From positions 682,001 through 746,000 of the forward strand of contig NC_088957.1 of assembly GCF_010111755.1 (NCBI RefSeq): DNA of 64,000 nucleotides. The letters are read 5' to 3'. The position numbers and the translations under genes are program-made. Origin of the DNA: Nakaseomyces glabratus. Taxonomy: Eukaryota; Ascomycota; Saccharomycetes; Saccharomycetales; Saccharomycetaceae. Shown here in pieces: positions 10,323-19,341 of the stretch (position 1 is its first letter; each line of letters begins with the position of its first letter). The notes below the pieces were generated by a model. That model saw only the letters and a list, made by a program, of their open reading frames with translations, ran no database searches and was not told the origin of the DNA.

Positions 10323-13300
10323 TTATAATCGGGCTAGAGCTTGTTTGAGGGAAATGGTTGTATCAAACATGTCCATCCTTTGCTCTAGGTGTGATAAAAG
10401 CGGTTTATCTTTTTGATCATAAATTGAGTAGTCCCAAGGTTCGCAGTGGGCCCATTGCGCGGCCATGCGCCAATCGTTATGTTTCCAGTCGACATTGATA
10501 ACGTTCGTGGATTCATGGGCCACGGAATCGGCTTTGGCAGTATCGATTGGAGGGACGTTCCGCTTAGGTAGGAGCTTTTTATAGTATGGTCTCATGTGTC
10601 GGATGTGAAATTCTTTTAAGTTTCCGTCGAGGCGGTTGTGTGTTCGGACAAGGTATGTTTGGTCAGTCTTTTTCGCTTTGATTGTGAATGGACCGTACCA
10701 CACGTAGTGTGGCTTTTTACTGATTTGTTTTAACTGATTGTACTCATCTCGCTTAGGAGGTTTGTAGACAGATTGATGCACTACCACTTGATCTCCCGGC
10801 TGATAAGCATGTGTTTGATAGTTGACGTTGTTTTTAAGGGCTTTCGCGGCGTTCTGATCAGCTATTTTCTGTTTGATTTTCAAATATAGAGCCTCTTGAG
10901 CCTCTTGATGTTCGTCAATCGTAGGGTGATCTGTAAGTTTGTATGGTGCATTATCGCCTTGCATTGGCATATAGTAATTGATGGCTAAAGGATGATATCC
11001 TTGGTTAGCGAAAAATGGTGTGGTATCGATAGTTGCTTGATACGAGTTGTTATAGGCGAATTCGGCTAGTGGTAAGTAGGTTGACCATTTTGTTGGCGAA
11101 TGTGCCACTAGTGTGTTAAGTATTTCTTCGATTGTGCGGTTTGTGCGTTCGGCAAAACTATTGCTTGAGGAAGACGCAACTGTCGTATAATCACGATGAA
11201 TTTGTAGTCTGTTCATGACAGCTGTCCAGGCTGTGGCGGTGTATAAAACATCGTTATCTGATAGTATTCTGAGAGGCCTACCGTGTAATTTTATGATATT
11301 CTGAATGAATATATCTGTCAACATTTCAGCTGTAAAATCTTTCTTTCTGCATGGTATGAAATGTGCCATTTTTGTGAAATTGTCAACGATTGTTAAGATA
11401 CGATCATATTTATTATCACCGCTTGTTTTAAAAGCATCGATAAAATCGATTGAAATTTCTGACCATCGCTGATTTGGTATAGGGTGTGAGTGTAATGGGC
11501 CATATGGATGTGTCGTAGGGTGTTTACCTTTGCGACATTCGGGACAACGTTTGATGTATTGTTTGATGGAGTCGAGCATATTAGGCCAGTAGAATCCTTT
11601 TAAGAGATGTTTATATGTGGTATCGGCACCACGATGACCGAATAACGGGGTGTCATGATGTTCTCGAATGATCTCATGCACAAGTGTTTTCGGTATACAA
11701 ACTCTGTAGACGACATAATCTTGTTTATCCTGGTATACTAGTATATCACCGAAATATCTGAAACGTCTGACTAGTTCGAAGTATTTGCTTGGTATGGGAC
11801 GGTTAGGGTCGCGAATGTACTGTGCTATATTTTCATAATAAGGATCTTTTAATACTTCGGCGTTGATAGTTTCGATCGTGACGTTCTTTAAGTCTTTTAT
11901 CGGTCTAGGATCGAAAAAGACTTTTGCTAGGTGCTGGGTTTCAGGACTGTTTCCTTGTTTGTTATTTACGTCAGTGTGATCGCTATCAATTTCGATAAGG
12001 TCATTGTCAGTTGAGTCCGTAATTTCAGGTTCGCCAGGAGGGCGTGATAAAATGTCGGCATGGTTTCGGGGACCGGGTATATATTTAATCTCGAAATCGT
12101 AATTAGCCAAGACTTCAGCCCATCGTGCTAAGCGGGGACTGAGTAATGCTAATCGGTTAAGGTTAACGTTGGTTTTGTGATCTGTGTAGATAATAACATG
12201 GCTACCTTGGACATAGTGTGTCCATTTTTTGAGTGCAAACACAATGGCATATAATTCTTTGTCTCGGATGTGCCATCTCGTTTCATATGAATGAAGCTTA
12301 TGACTTAGGTATGCTATGACACCTTTTGGTTTTCTGCCATCTTTGTATTCTAATGTTGCACCGATGCAGTTGTCTGAAGCATCGACTGTCATAGTAAGCT
12401 GGTAAGGTGATTTAGGGTCAAATGCTATTAGAATTGGTGCAGAAATCAAAGCATCTTTTAAACTAATAAAAGCGTTGTGACATTCGGTTGTCCATTTCGT
12501 ATTTTTCTTCGCGGCAAACTCATAGAGTGGTGAAGCCATTTTCGAAAAGTTTTTGATGAAGCGACGATAATAATTGGCAAGGCCTAGGAATCTTTGGGCA
12601 TCTTTATAGTTACGTAATATTGGCCATTGCTTGATAGCGTTTATCTTTTCTGGGTCTGTGCTAATCCCATTTGCATTGATCACGTGTCCTAGGAATTGGA
12701 CTTGAGTCAACATAAAGTGGCATTTACTCTTTTTAGGGTAAAGGCTGTGTTTACGTAGTTTGTCCAAAACTTGGGAAATGTGGTGTAAATGCTCTTCTCT
12801 GGTTTTTGAGTAGATTAAGATATCATCGAGGTAGACAACACAAAATTTCGATATATATGGGCGAAGAACTGCGTTCATTAGTCGTTGAAATGTGGCTGGG
12901 GCATTGGTAAGGCCAAAGGGCATAACGTTCCATTGGTATTGTCCTTCGTGTGTTATGAAGGAAGTTTTGTAACGGTCGGGTTCATTGACTGATACTTGAT
13001 GGTATCCTGAAATGAGATCAAGTTTACTGAATATCTTGGCTCCATGCAGACTGTCTAATACATCTTCAATAAGGGGCAAAGGGAACTTTGATTTAACTGT
13101 GGCATTGTTTAGTCCACGATAGTCAACGCATAGACGGCTGGAGCCATCTTTCTTTTTGACAAAAAGTACTGGGGCGGCGAATGGTGAGTCTGATGGAGAT
13201 ATTCTTCCTGAACTGATAAGTTCCTTGATTTGTTGTTCGAGTTCGGCCCTTTTGACTGGTGAAAGTCTGTATGCGCGTTTAGCGATAGGTGCCGTACCAG

Positions 13301-14030
13301 GTACTAGTTCGATCTCATGTTTGACAGTTGTAGTAGTGGATGTGGGAGGTAAATCGTCAACGATCAGGTCTGCATATCGGTCTTGTAGTTCTTTTGGTAA
13401 TTCGGTAGTAGAAACGTCGGACGTGGTAACCCATAGTAAGTATTTCTCATTAATTGGATTTCTTAAATCATGGTCCAATCCGCGTGTCGTTTCTGCTATT
13501 GTTGCCTTAGTTGTAGATCTAGAATCATTACCCTGTTGCAGAATTTTTATGAAAAGTTGGGGGTTGTTATTAATAAATGGTGCTCCAAGTATTATGGAAG
13601 GTTTGAGTTTTGTAGGGACGACATAGAAGTGTTGTTGGTGTTGCTGGCCCGATAAGGTAAAGCTTAGTTGAACTTTATGCTTTAAGTATCTGTGTTCTCC
13701 AGTGGCAACAGTTAGTTTAATTGGGGTTATTGTTTCATATTTTATGTTTGAAAATCCGGCGAGTATGTCGGAACGGATTAAATTAGTTGAGGCGCCTGTG
13801 TCTAGTAGACACGTATGTGTTTTTTGTTTGTTAAGACAAAATTTAATTGGAATTTCGAAGCGATTGATAGGTTGTTTATTTTCATAGTCATATTGTAATA
13901 GTTGATGTTTTAGGATAGCAATTTGTTGGGATGGAGAAATGTGTGGACCATCTTCAACAACAGATAGAGAATTGATATAAAAATTAGTATAACGTTGTTG
14001 AGATGGGTTAGTTAGTTTTTTGTATTTTTG
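10323..14030 (-). CDS. pol: Ty3/gypsy Pol polyprotein: protease, reverse transcriptase, RNase H, integrase
   Basis: The frame is open from just below the stop at 14031-14033 to the stop at 10323, about 1235 codons, with no usable start codon in its first 180 codons; it must be made as a Gag-Pol fusion. In order: aspartic protease with DTGAS (13788-13802); reverse transcriptase with VVYLDDILIYS; RNase H with the VDAS, KEL, YTDH and NHAD acidic residues; integrase with a His-His / CPEC zinc domain and a D,D(35)E core (SIDF, LSDND, FAERTN); and a GPF-type C-terminal module. No chromodomain is evident. Pol is in the minus-1 frame relative to gag. Confidence 0.95.
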   Translation of the reverse strand, partial: QKYKKLTNPSQQRYTNFYINSLSVVEDGPHISPSQQIAILKHQLLQYDYENKQPINRFEIPIKFCLNKQKTHTCLLDTGASTNLIRSDILAGFSNIKYETITPIKLTVATGEHRYLKHKVQLSFTLSGQQHQQHFYVVPTKLKPSIILGAPFINNNPQLFIKILQQGNDSRSTTKATIAETTRGLDHDLRNPINEKYLLWVTTSDVSTTELPKELQDRYADLIVDDLPPTSTTTTVKHEIELVPGTAPIAKRAYRLSPVKRAELEQQIKELISSGRISPSDSPFAAPVLFVKKKDGSSRLCVDYRGLNNATVKSKFPLPLIEDVLDSLHGAKIFSKLDLISGYHQVSVNEPDRYKTSFITHEGQYQWNVMPFGLTNAPATFQRLMNAVLRPYISKFCVVYLDDILIYSKTREEHLHHISQVLDKLRKHSLYPKKSKCHFMLTQVQFLGHVINANGISTDPEKINAIKQWPILRNYKDAQRFLGLANYYRRFIKNFSKMASPLYEFAAKKNTKWTTECHNAFISLKDALISAPILIAFDPKSPYQLTMTVDASDNCIGATLEYKDGRKPKGVIAYLSHKLHSYETRWHIRDKELYAIVFALKKWTHYVQGSHVIIYTDHKTNVNLNRLALLSPRLARWAEVLANYDFEIKYIPGPRNHADILSRPPGEPEITDSTDNDLIEIDSDHTDVNNKQGNSPETQHLAKVFFDPRPIKDLKNVTIETINAEVLKDPYYENIAQYIRDPNRPIPSKYFELVRRFRYFGDILVYQDKQDYVVYRVCIPKTLVHEIIREHHDTPLFGHRGADTTYKHLLKGFYWPNMLDSIKQYIKRCPECRKGKHPTTHPYGPLHSHPIPNQRWSEISIDFIDAFKTSGDNKYDRILTIVDNFTKMAHFIPCRKKDFTAEMLTDIFIQNIIKLHGRPLRILSDNDVLYTATAWTAVMNRLQIHRDYTTVASSSSNSFAERTNRTIEEILNTLVAHSPTKWSTYLPLAEFAYNNSYQATIDTTPFFANQGYHPLAINYYMPMQGDNAPYKLTDHPTIDEHQEAQEALYLKIKQKIADQNAAKALKNNVNYQTHAYQPGDQVVVHQSVYKPPKRDEYNQLKQISKKPHYVWYGPFTIKAKKTDQTYLVRTHNRLDGNLKEFHIRHMRPYYKKLLPKRNVPPIDTAKADSVAHESTNVINVDWKHNDWRMAAQWAHCEPWDYSIYDQKDKPLLSHLEQRMDMFDTTISLKQALARL

Positions 14031-14836
14031 TTAGAGGAAAATCCTCCGCCTGAACTATTATTGTTTCTGCGGTTATTGTTGAAACGTTTAGGATTGTACC
14101 TACGTTTGTTAAACTTATTCTTATACTTATTCGATTTGAAATATTTTTCTTTAGCTTTGCGCTTCTCGATTTCGTTATCCAATTCATCGAGAATGGTGGA
14201 AGGAGATGGCCAATGAAGGTCGTCGATTTGACGTTCAATTCTAGGAGGTAAATAATGTTTTGTGGCATAAATGGCACAAGTCATGTTTTCTTCATCACAG
14301 ATGTTTTCAAATGCATCGCGAGCACGTCTTAGCGAGGCGGCTGTGATAAATTTTGGGCGATCAATTAAATTGACATGCCTAACAGTTTCTTTTGAGCTTC
14401 TCTCATAGTGGTTATCAATGGCCTTCAAGAATGTCTTGATGGTAATACGCGAAGGTAGGTCCTCCCTTATTTTAGTCAAATCGTATTTTATATCATCGTC
14501 CGTAGCACGTCTAATGTTATTGATTAAGACTTTGTCTGGTAAGGTGCGGAATTTTCTAACCGCACCGCGCATGTCTGTCAACCATTCCTTACGTCTGGCA
14601 TTGCTGCGGGCTATCTTTTTTGTGAGGTGTTCGACTTCGTCTTTCAAATAATGGCGTAGTTTGCTTTCTTCTTCGAGAAGGTCTGAATCAGGTGGGTAAA
14701 GATCCAATGATGAGTCATAATCTGAGTCGGGGGTTTCAGAAGGACGGGTGGTCCTTTCTGGTTCCTCAGCAGGACGGGAGGTCCTTTCTGGTTCTTCAGC
14801 AGGACGAGTATTCCTATTAGATGCGGGCGCTACCAT
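14012..14836 (-). CDS. gag: Ty3/gypsy Gag capsid protein
   Basis: 274 residues from the only available ATG, 14836-14834; the next in-frame Met is about 80 codons on. The start codon straddles the LTR end and the primer binding site. The N-terminus has a ten-residue repeat (RPAEEPERT units) encoded by 30-bp DNA repeats. The middle is helical and capsid-like. The C-terminus is Lys/Arg/Asn-rich (KFNKRRYNPKRFNNNRR), then Gly/Ser-rich. No CCHC zinc knuckle is present, unlike S. cerevisiae Ty3 Gag3, so RNA binding probably relies on the basic tail. The frame ends with a slippery AAAAAAC directly before TAA. Confidence 0.9.
   Translation of the reverse strand: MVAPASNRNTRPAEEPERTSRPAEEPERTTRPSETPDSDYDSSLDLYPPDSDLLEEESKLRHYLKDEVEHLTKKIARSNARRKEWLTDMRGAVRKFRTLPDKVLINNIRRATDDDIKYDLTKIREDLPSRITIKTFLKAIDNHYERSSKETVRHVNLIDRPKFITAASLRRARDAFENICDEENMTCAIYATKHYLPPRIERQIDDLHWPSPSTILDELDNEIEKRKAKEKYFKSNKYKNKFNKRRYNPKRFNNNRRNNNSSGGGFSSNKNTKN
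14015..14021 (-). promoter_or_regulatory. Minus-1 ribosomal frameshift site A AAA AAC between gag and pol
   Basis: In the gag frame the last codons read ACA AAA AAC TAA, giving the canonical X XXY YYZ heptamer A AAA AAC with the stop codon directly after it. Slipping back one base enters the pol frame exactly. Downstream, TCAACAAC (minus strand, 14001-13994) can pair with GTTGTTGA (13961-13954) in an 8-bp stem with a loop of about 32 nt, a possible stimulator about 13 nt from the site. The pairing was found by eye. Confidence 0.85.
14741..14815 (-). repeat. 30-bp tandem repeat inside gag
   Basis: Two nearly identical 30-bp units (14741-14770 and 14771-14800), each starting AGGACGGG on the plus strand, and a partial third unit. 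They encode the RPAEEPERT repeats at the Gag N-terminus. Length may vary between element copies. Confidence 0.85.
14823..14835 (-). other. Primer binding site for initiator tRNA-Met
   Basis: Directly after the 5' LTR the element strand reads TGGTAGCGCCCGC. The first ten bases are complementary to the 3' end of yeast initiator tRNA-Met (…GGCGCUACCA), the primer used by Ty1 and Ty3. There is no spacer between LTR and site, and the site is translated as gag codons 1-5. Confidence 0.88.
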
Positions 14837-15799
14837 GTAAGATACAGGGTACGAGTTCGTCACAGGTATTCAGCGGATTATAGCCGTAGATCGGTACGTA
14901 TCACGGGATGTAATAGTTTGGATAATAGAAATACAGGTCAGTAATATATAAACGGTTCGGACTTTCACTTATGTGTCACAGAAGAGGAACCTAATAAGTC
15001 TATGTGACTTATAAAGACTCGTTCTTCGAACAAAGATTCTCCTGGTTTAACTTAAAACTTATAACTCTGAAACAATAGTAATGTGTGACTCGATATAAGC
15101 TGAACTTGTACCAAGTATCAAAACTAAAATGTTAAATGATAATAAGTCTTATTAGAAAACTAGAATAAGCTTTTTGGTATTTCTTATTACTGTTCTTATT
15201 GTGATCTTTCTACTGAAAGAATAAGGAAAGTATAATAATACAATTTACTGAAGAAACGAATTTTAATTCTCACGTCTGAGAATTCGGATGCTATTTATAT
15301 CCTTCTCGGATTAGATAACTTATGGCCGAATGGAGAATCTTAACATCTCCTTTTACCCCGCGGAGTTTCCTTTTAGTTGGGGTAAGTAATTGGGGTAATT
15401 ATTTTATTAAGCGCTTATCTGATCTTGAGGTTAAGTCACACCTTGCTTCAGATTTGATTCGTCATATGTACGTCATGCTAACATAACTTTAATCTCCGCA
15501 TCTTTAATTTAGTGGGGCACGCTGCTAGCTATTAGGCGGCATCCGTTTATGCCCCACAAGGTTCCCGAGGTATCTTATGAGATACCTCGTCATGTCACGT
15601 CAATTCTCCACTTTCCTACTTCTGAGGTTTCTCCTTATATGTTGCCGGCTTTAAGGATACATCTCATCCGTCAATCAAGTGTGAACTGAATAACATGACT
15701 TATGCATGACGCACACTCATCAGAGCGTTTAGCTTCCTACAACCTTACGAATCTACTTAAATAGGTCACATGTAGTGCACTAATATCATAATGCTTACA
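14836..15799 (-). repeat. 5' LTR of the Ty3/gypsy element
   Basis: 964-bp copy identical to 9233-10196 except C at 15344 where the other has G at 9741. As the element runs on the minus strand, this copy carries the promoter used for the genomic RNA. Its last base (14836) is also the A of the gag start codon. Confidence 0.97.
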
Positions 15800-15804
15800 T
15801 GCTA
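15800..15804. repeat. Target-site duplication (right copy)
   Basis: TGCTA, the partner of 9228-9232. Both copies are intact, so no recombination with another element has occurred since insertion. Confidence 0.93.
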
Positions 15805-16460
15805 CCAAATTATTTGATATTAGTATACAGATATTGTGTCAGTATTTGTTGATGGTATTCCAAGTTATTGACTGTAACCTCCTGATATGATATTCTTGAA
15901 GTAAATAGGCAAATAGAACAGAACAAGCTCTTGAAAGTGGGAGTTTATGAAGTAAAAGTCGATAAACTGTACCCTTAATGTCAATTTGATGTTAATAAAA
16001 TTCAAAGGTGTGTTTGTCCCCTAAATAATTCAGTTATAATATTTATTTCATATATAACAACCTGGGAAATTATGTAAAATAACTGAGGATATTATTTTAT
16101 ATTTAGGTCGGTTACTGTTACATATGATGTTACTTCCAAAATATCATCTTAATTATTGAATGAGGAGCGAACGAATACAAGCTTGAACTATTATTGTCCT
16201 GCCACCATTGGTAATAACACGGTAAAACAGAAACTACAGAAAATAATTATGTATTAAAACTCTTCAACATTGATATATACACCTTAAAAAGTAACATCAC
16301 TATTAACGTAGCAGTAATCTGGTAGGAGTTTGGCCCGTTAATCATCATTGTTGCGTTGAGGGCTAAAAGGATTACTGGTAAACATTATGCAGTATAGGAA
16401 CTGAAATAGGTTCTCATGATTCACTAATCAGTAAAGTAACAGTACAAGGAAACTAACGAG
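15805..16460. other. YML6 upstream region; no RPS17 found
   Basis: 656 bases of AT-rich DNA between the retrotransposon and YML6. S. cerevisiae has RPS17A between NSE5 and YML6. No RPS17-like coding sequence, splice-site pair or remnant was recognised here. It probably holds only the YML6 promoter. Confidence 0.55.
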
Positions 16461-17424
16461 ATGAGCAGGTCTGCGTTAAAAGTATGTCCCCTCCCTTCCT
16501 GTCTGATGTGAATAAATTCGTGATGCGATGAATGATTTACTAACATATAACCTATTTTGCTTTGATGCGAGATAAAATATACTCTAGAGTGTTGATCGAT
16601 TGAGACTTGTTATTAACACAAGCAGGAACTTTTCTAGTGAAGCCGCTGTTCTACCAAACGCTGCACCAAGACCAAAGTACACACTGGCCACAGTTAGAAG
16701 TTTTCCTTCATTGGAACCTAATTCTTTTATACCAGTTTCCGCAAATGTGTTATCACTGCCATTAAGAAGAGATATATTGTGGCAGGCAGTAGTCTATGAG
16801 AATGATAAGAGACGTGTGGGTGCGTCAAATCCACCAGGTAGAAGCGACAAAGGGTTTTCTAGGAAGAAGTTGCTACCTCAGAAAGGTAGTGGTAAAGCCA
16901 GAGTAGGTGACGCTAATTCTCCGATTAGACACAATGGTGGTAGAGCACTGGCAAGGACTGCTCCAAATGACTATAGTACTGAGTTAAACAAGAAAGTATA
17001 CTCGACGGCCTTCTTCACTGCGCTGAGCCACCAATACAAGCTTGGTAACTTATTTGTGATAGGGAAAGAAGGTGAAATTGCTAAAAATGACGTGGAGATA
17101 CTAGACATAGATCTTGGGCAAAAACCTGTGCCTTCTGACAAGATCAAACCAAATAAGATGGCGGAACTGGAGAATGAGTACTGTGAGATGTATTTCAAGA
17201 AATTCTTGGCAGAGAATAATCTATTCAAACAGAGATTACTCTTTGTCACCAACGAGCCACGAGAGAAATTGTTACATGCCTCTGACAAGTACAAGGACAA
17301 AATAGATATTATTCAAAAGGAACACCTGGAAGTTAACGACATACTGAGAGCAGGTAAAATATACATCGAACTCGAAGCATTGAAGGGCATCTCTGCAAAG
17401 TATATGTCTTACCTTGAGAATTGA
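16461..17424 (+). CDS. YML6: Mitochondrial large-subunit ribosomal protein uL4m (Yml6), one intron
   Basis: Spliced gene: exon 1 16461-16481 (seven codons, MSRSALK), exon 2 16588-17424, 285 residues in all. The body matches bacterial/mitochondrial L4: [17 protein letters not shown] and a conserved basic loop with [14 protein letters not shown] and RHNGGRA. It is a structural protein of the mitochondrial 54S subunit; L4 loops line the peptide exit tunnel. Exon 2 has no suitable ATG of its own at its start, and the frame is restored only by joining the ATG exon across a canonical intron. S. cerevisiae YML025C also has a short intron near its 5' end. Convergence or order with RPS18 matches YML025C-YML026C. 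Confidence 0.92.
16482..16587 (+). other. YML6 intron (106 nt)
   Basis: 5' splice site GTATGT at 16482-16487, branch point TACTAAC at 16538-16544, 3' site TAG at 16585-16587. The intron falls in phase 0. An earlier AG at 16570-16571 is a disfavoured GAG and would break the frame. Confidence 0.93.
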
Positions 17425-18379
17425 TCTTAGAAAAATAAGTGCACTAATTTTCAGGAAGTCTTTTCAGCGAAGTGATCCGAAATCTGTAAATAATCATAAC
17501 TATCAGCAAAACAGACATGCCCAAAGGAATACGTTTTTGAACTTTTCATAATACACAACTATGTATATACTAGAGATATATTCCAATTCCACACGTATAA
17601 TGAAATTTCTACCACGCTGATCGTATATAGCAATTACACAAGCATGATCATGTAGCTATTGACGTACCAGAGATTTGTGACTTCAAAATTACTAACACCC
17701 AGACATCTAAACATCCAAACATCCAAACATACTCCCGTTTGCTTGTGTTCTAGTTGAACTCAGCAGGAAACTATCCCACAAATTTCTTTTTCAGGACCTG
17801 CCAGAAAACTTGGGCCAGGGGGGGGGGGAAATCAGCCCAGCCTGTTGGGAAAACAGGAACTGCTGGACCTACCAGTGTTGCACTGACAGGCGAGAGGAGG
17901 TGTGGGCCTAACTAGAGCCCGGACCCCCTTGACGGGCTTACAACGACCACTCAACCACACAACAGACCTCAGAAACAGTATGTTACCGTTAGTACTCTAG
18001 GCTGGATCCAGGCAGAAGGAGCCGTCTGGGGTTCATCCTACTGCTTCCACCACCAGGAAGGCCAGGCAGAGGCAGTTGATTCCTTCCCTCTAGAGTTAGT
18101 ACCTAACTGTCAGTGAGCTAGGCGGAGGGGGGAAACTGCCACTTCCCTGACTTCACCACCACATCGTCTGACTACCCAGTACGTTCCCTCATTGGAAGTT
18201 CCCACCAATTTTTCACTTTTCCACTATGGAGCTGCTAGCTACCATTCCTACTCATTGGGCGTTTACCATAGCTATAACTGAATTTAGTCGCATACATATA
18301 TTAGAATATATAATTTGCATTAGTTATTGGGCGTTTAGTAACATTTAATAACCGAAAACACAAGTGTAGAAGATCAACA
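17425..18379. other. YML6-RPS18 intergenic region with a GC-rich island and Rap1-like repeats
   Basis: 955 bases. The first part is AT-rich. At 17701-17732 the repeat AAACATCC occurs in tandem, close to Rap1 sites (ACAYCCRTACAT). From about 17770 to 18230 the DNA becomes GC-rich (roughly 55-60% by eye against about 35-40% around), contains a run of ten or so G at about 17819-17828 and several short perfect hairpins: 17841-17846 / 17852-17857, 17873-17877 / 17881-17885, 17916-17921 / 17933-17938. It ends near TTTTT at about 18209. No protein frame is open. It may be an unrecognised structured RNA gene or an unusual promoter; the RNA was not identified. Confidence 0.5.
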
Positions 18380-19341
18380 ATGTCCTCCCTAGTTGTCGCT
18401 GAACAAGGTTCTTTCCAACACATTTTACGGTATGTTTCCCCATCGATTATAGAATAGATAAGCGAGATCATAAGGCAAACAATAGATTGTGGCTGCTACG
18501 TTAGTGCAAATGAAATTGGTGGATGTATCAAGATTGAAAAATGTATCAATAGAAAAACGTGAAATATGGTCCAAACAACAGATAATAGTGCCTCGATACA
18601 ATACAATACAATACAATAGAATGCAAATGTAATTCTGATATCAACATGAAATATAAAAAAGACACTCCAAAGTATTCTAAGATATGAAAATTAATACAGA
18701 ATAAGAATAATCCAGGTAATGCTAATATTTTGGTTTTTGGCCAGATACGAAGTTATGCGTGAATAACAACAATGAATATGTTTTACATGAAAACAACCAC
18801 GACATCAAACTCCTTTGAATTATGAATCTCAAGTTTTTTCCACACTATGAATAAATTACTAACATATCTTTATTTTTCTTACTTTTGAACCATCTAATAT
18901 ACCAATAACAGTGGATAAGAAGGTAAAAAAATATTACATTTATACAGTTTGTTGAACACTAACGTTGACGGTAACATCAAGATCGTCTACGCCTTGACCA
19001 CCATTAAGGGTGTTGGTCGTCGTTACGCCAACTTGGTCTGTAAGAAGGCTGATGTCGACTTGAACAAGAGAGCCGGTGAATTGACCCAAGAAGAATTGGA
19101 AAGAGTTGTTCAAATCATGCAAAACCCAACTCAATACAAGATCCCAGCTTGGTTCTTGAACCGTCAAAGAGACATTGCTGACGGTAAGGACTACCACACT
19201 TTGGCTAACCAAGTCGAATCCAAGTTGAGAGACGATTTGGAAAGATTAAAGAAGATCAGAGCCCACCGTGGTATCAGACACTTCTGGGGTTTGCGTGTTA
19301 GAGGTCAACACACCAAGACCACCGGTAGAAGAAGAGCTTAA
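18380..19341 (+). CDS. RPS18: Small ribosomal subunit protein uS13 (Rps18), one intron
   Basis: Exon 1 18380-18429 (50 nt, [16 protein letters not shown] plus two bases), exon 2 18948-19341; the join restores CGT for Arg17 and gives 147 residues. The protein is nearly identical to S. cerevisiae Rps18 over its whole length, ending KTTGRRRA. It sits in the head of the 40S subunit and contacts tRNA and the 60S side. Codon bias is extreme, as expected for a ribosomal protein. Exon 2 alone lacks the conserved N-terminus, which confirms splicing. Convergent with YOX1, as in YML026C/YML027W. Confidence 0.97.
18430..18947 (+). other. RPS18 intron (518 nt)
   Basis: GTATGT at 18430-18435, TACTAAC at 18857-18863, and 3' site ACAG ending at 18947. 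The branch-to-acceptor distance is long (about 85 nt) and skips a CAG at 18909-18911. Using that earlier CAG would read CGT GGA TAA, an immediate stop. No snoRNA boxes were recognised. A short CAATA repeat lies at about 18598-18616. Confidence 0.93.

Larger units (their letters stand above)
9233..15799 (-). mobile_element. Complete Ty3/gypsy LTR retrotransposon
   Basis: 6567-bp element on the minus strand: 5' LTR 14836-15799, gag 14012-14836, pol 10323 to about 14030, 3' LTR 9233-10196. The order PR-RT-RNaseH-integrase identifies the Ty3/gypsy (Metaviridae) class. Both reading frames are open throughout. The LTRs are 964 bp each and differ at one position (9741 versus 15344). A TGCTA duplication flanks the element. 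These traits indicate a recent and possibly still active insertion. It lies upstream of tRNA-Lys, the kind of target such elements choose, though about 60 bp away instead of at the transcription start used by S. cerevisiae Ty3. Confidence 0.96.

Noticed and set aside
13476..13478. Separate start for pol at a TTG codon
   Set aside because: TTG is not a plausible start in yeast, and the frame is open upstream through the protease DTGAS motif to 14030. Pol is better explained as a Gag-Pol frameshift product.
16600..16602. Start of the YML6 protein at TTG 16600
   Set aside because: A seven-codon ATG exon plus a canonical intron (GTATGT, TACTAAC, TAG) restores the frame at 16588, so no unusual start is needed.
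17690..17696. TACTAAC between YML6 and RPS18, suggesting a 5' UTR intron
   Set aside because: No GTATGT-type donor at a suitable distance upstream, and RPS18 already has its intron inside the coding region.
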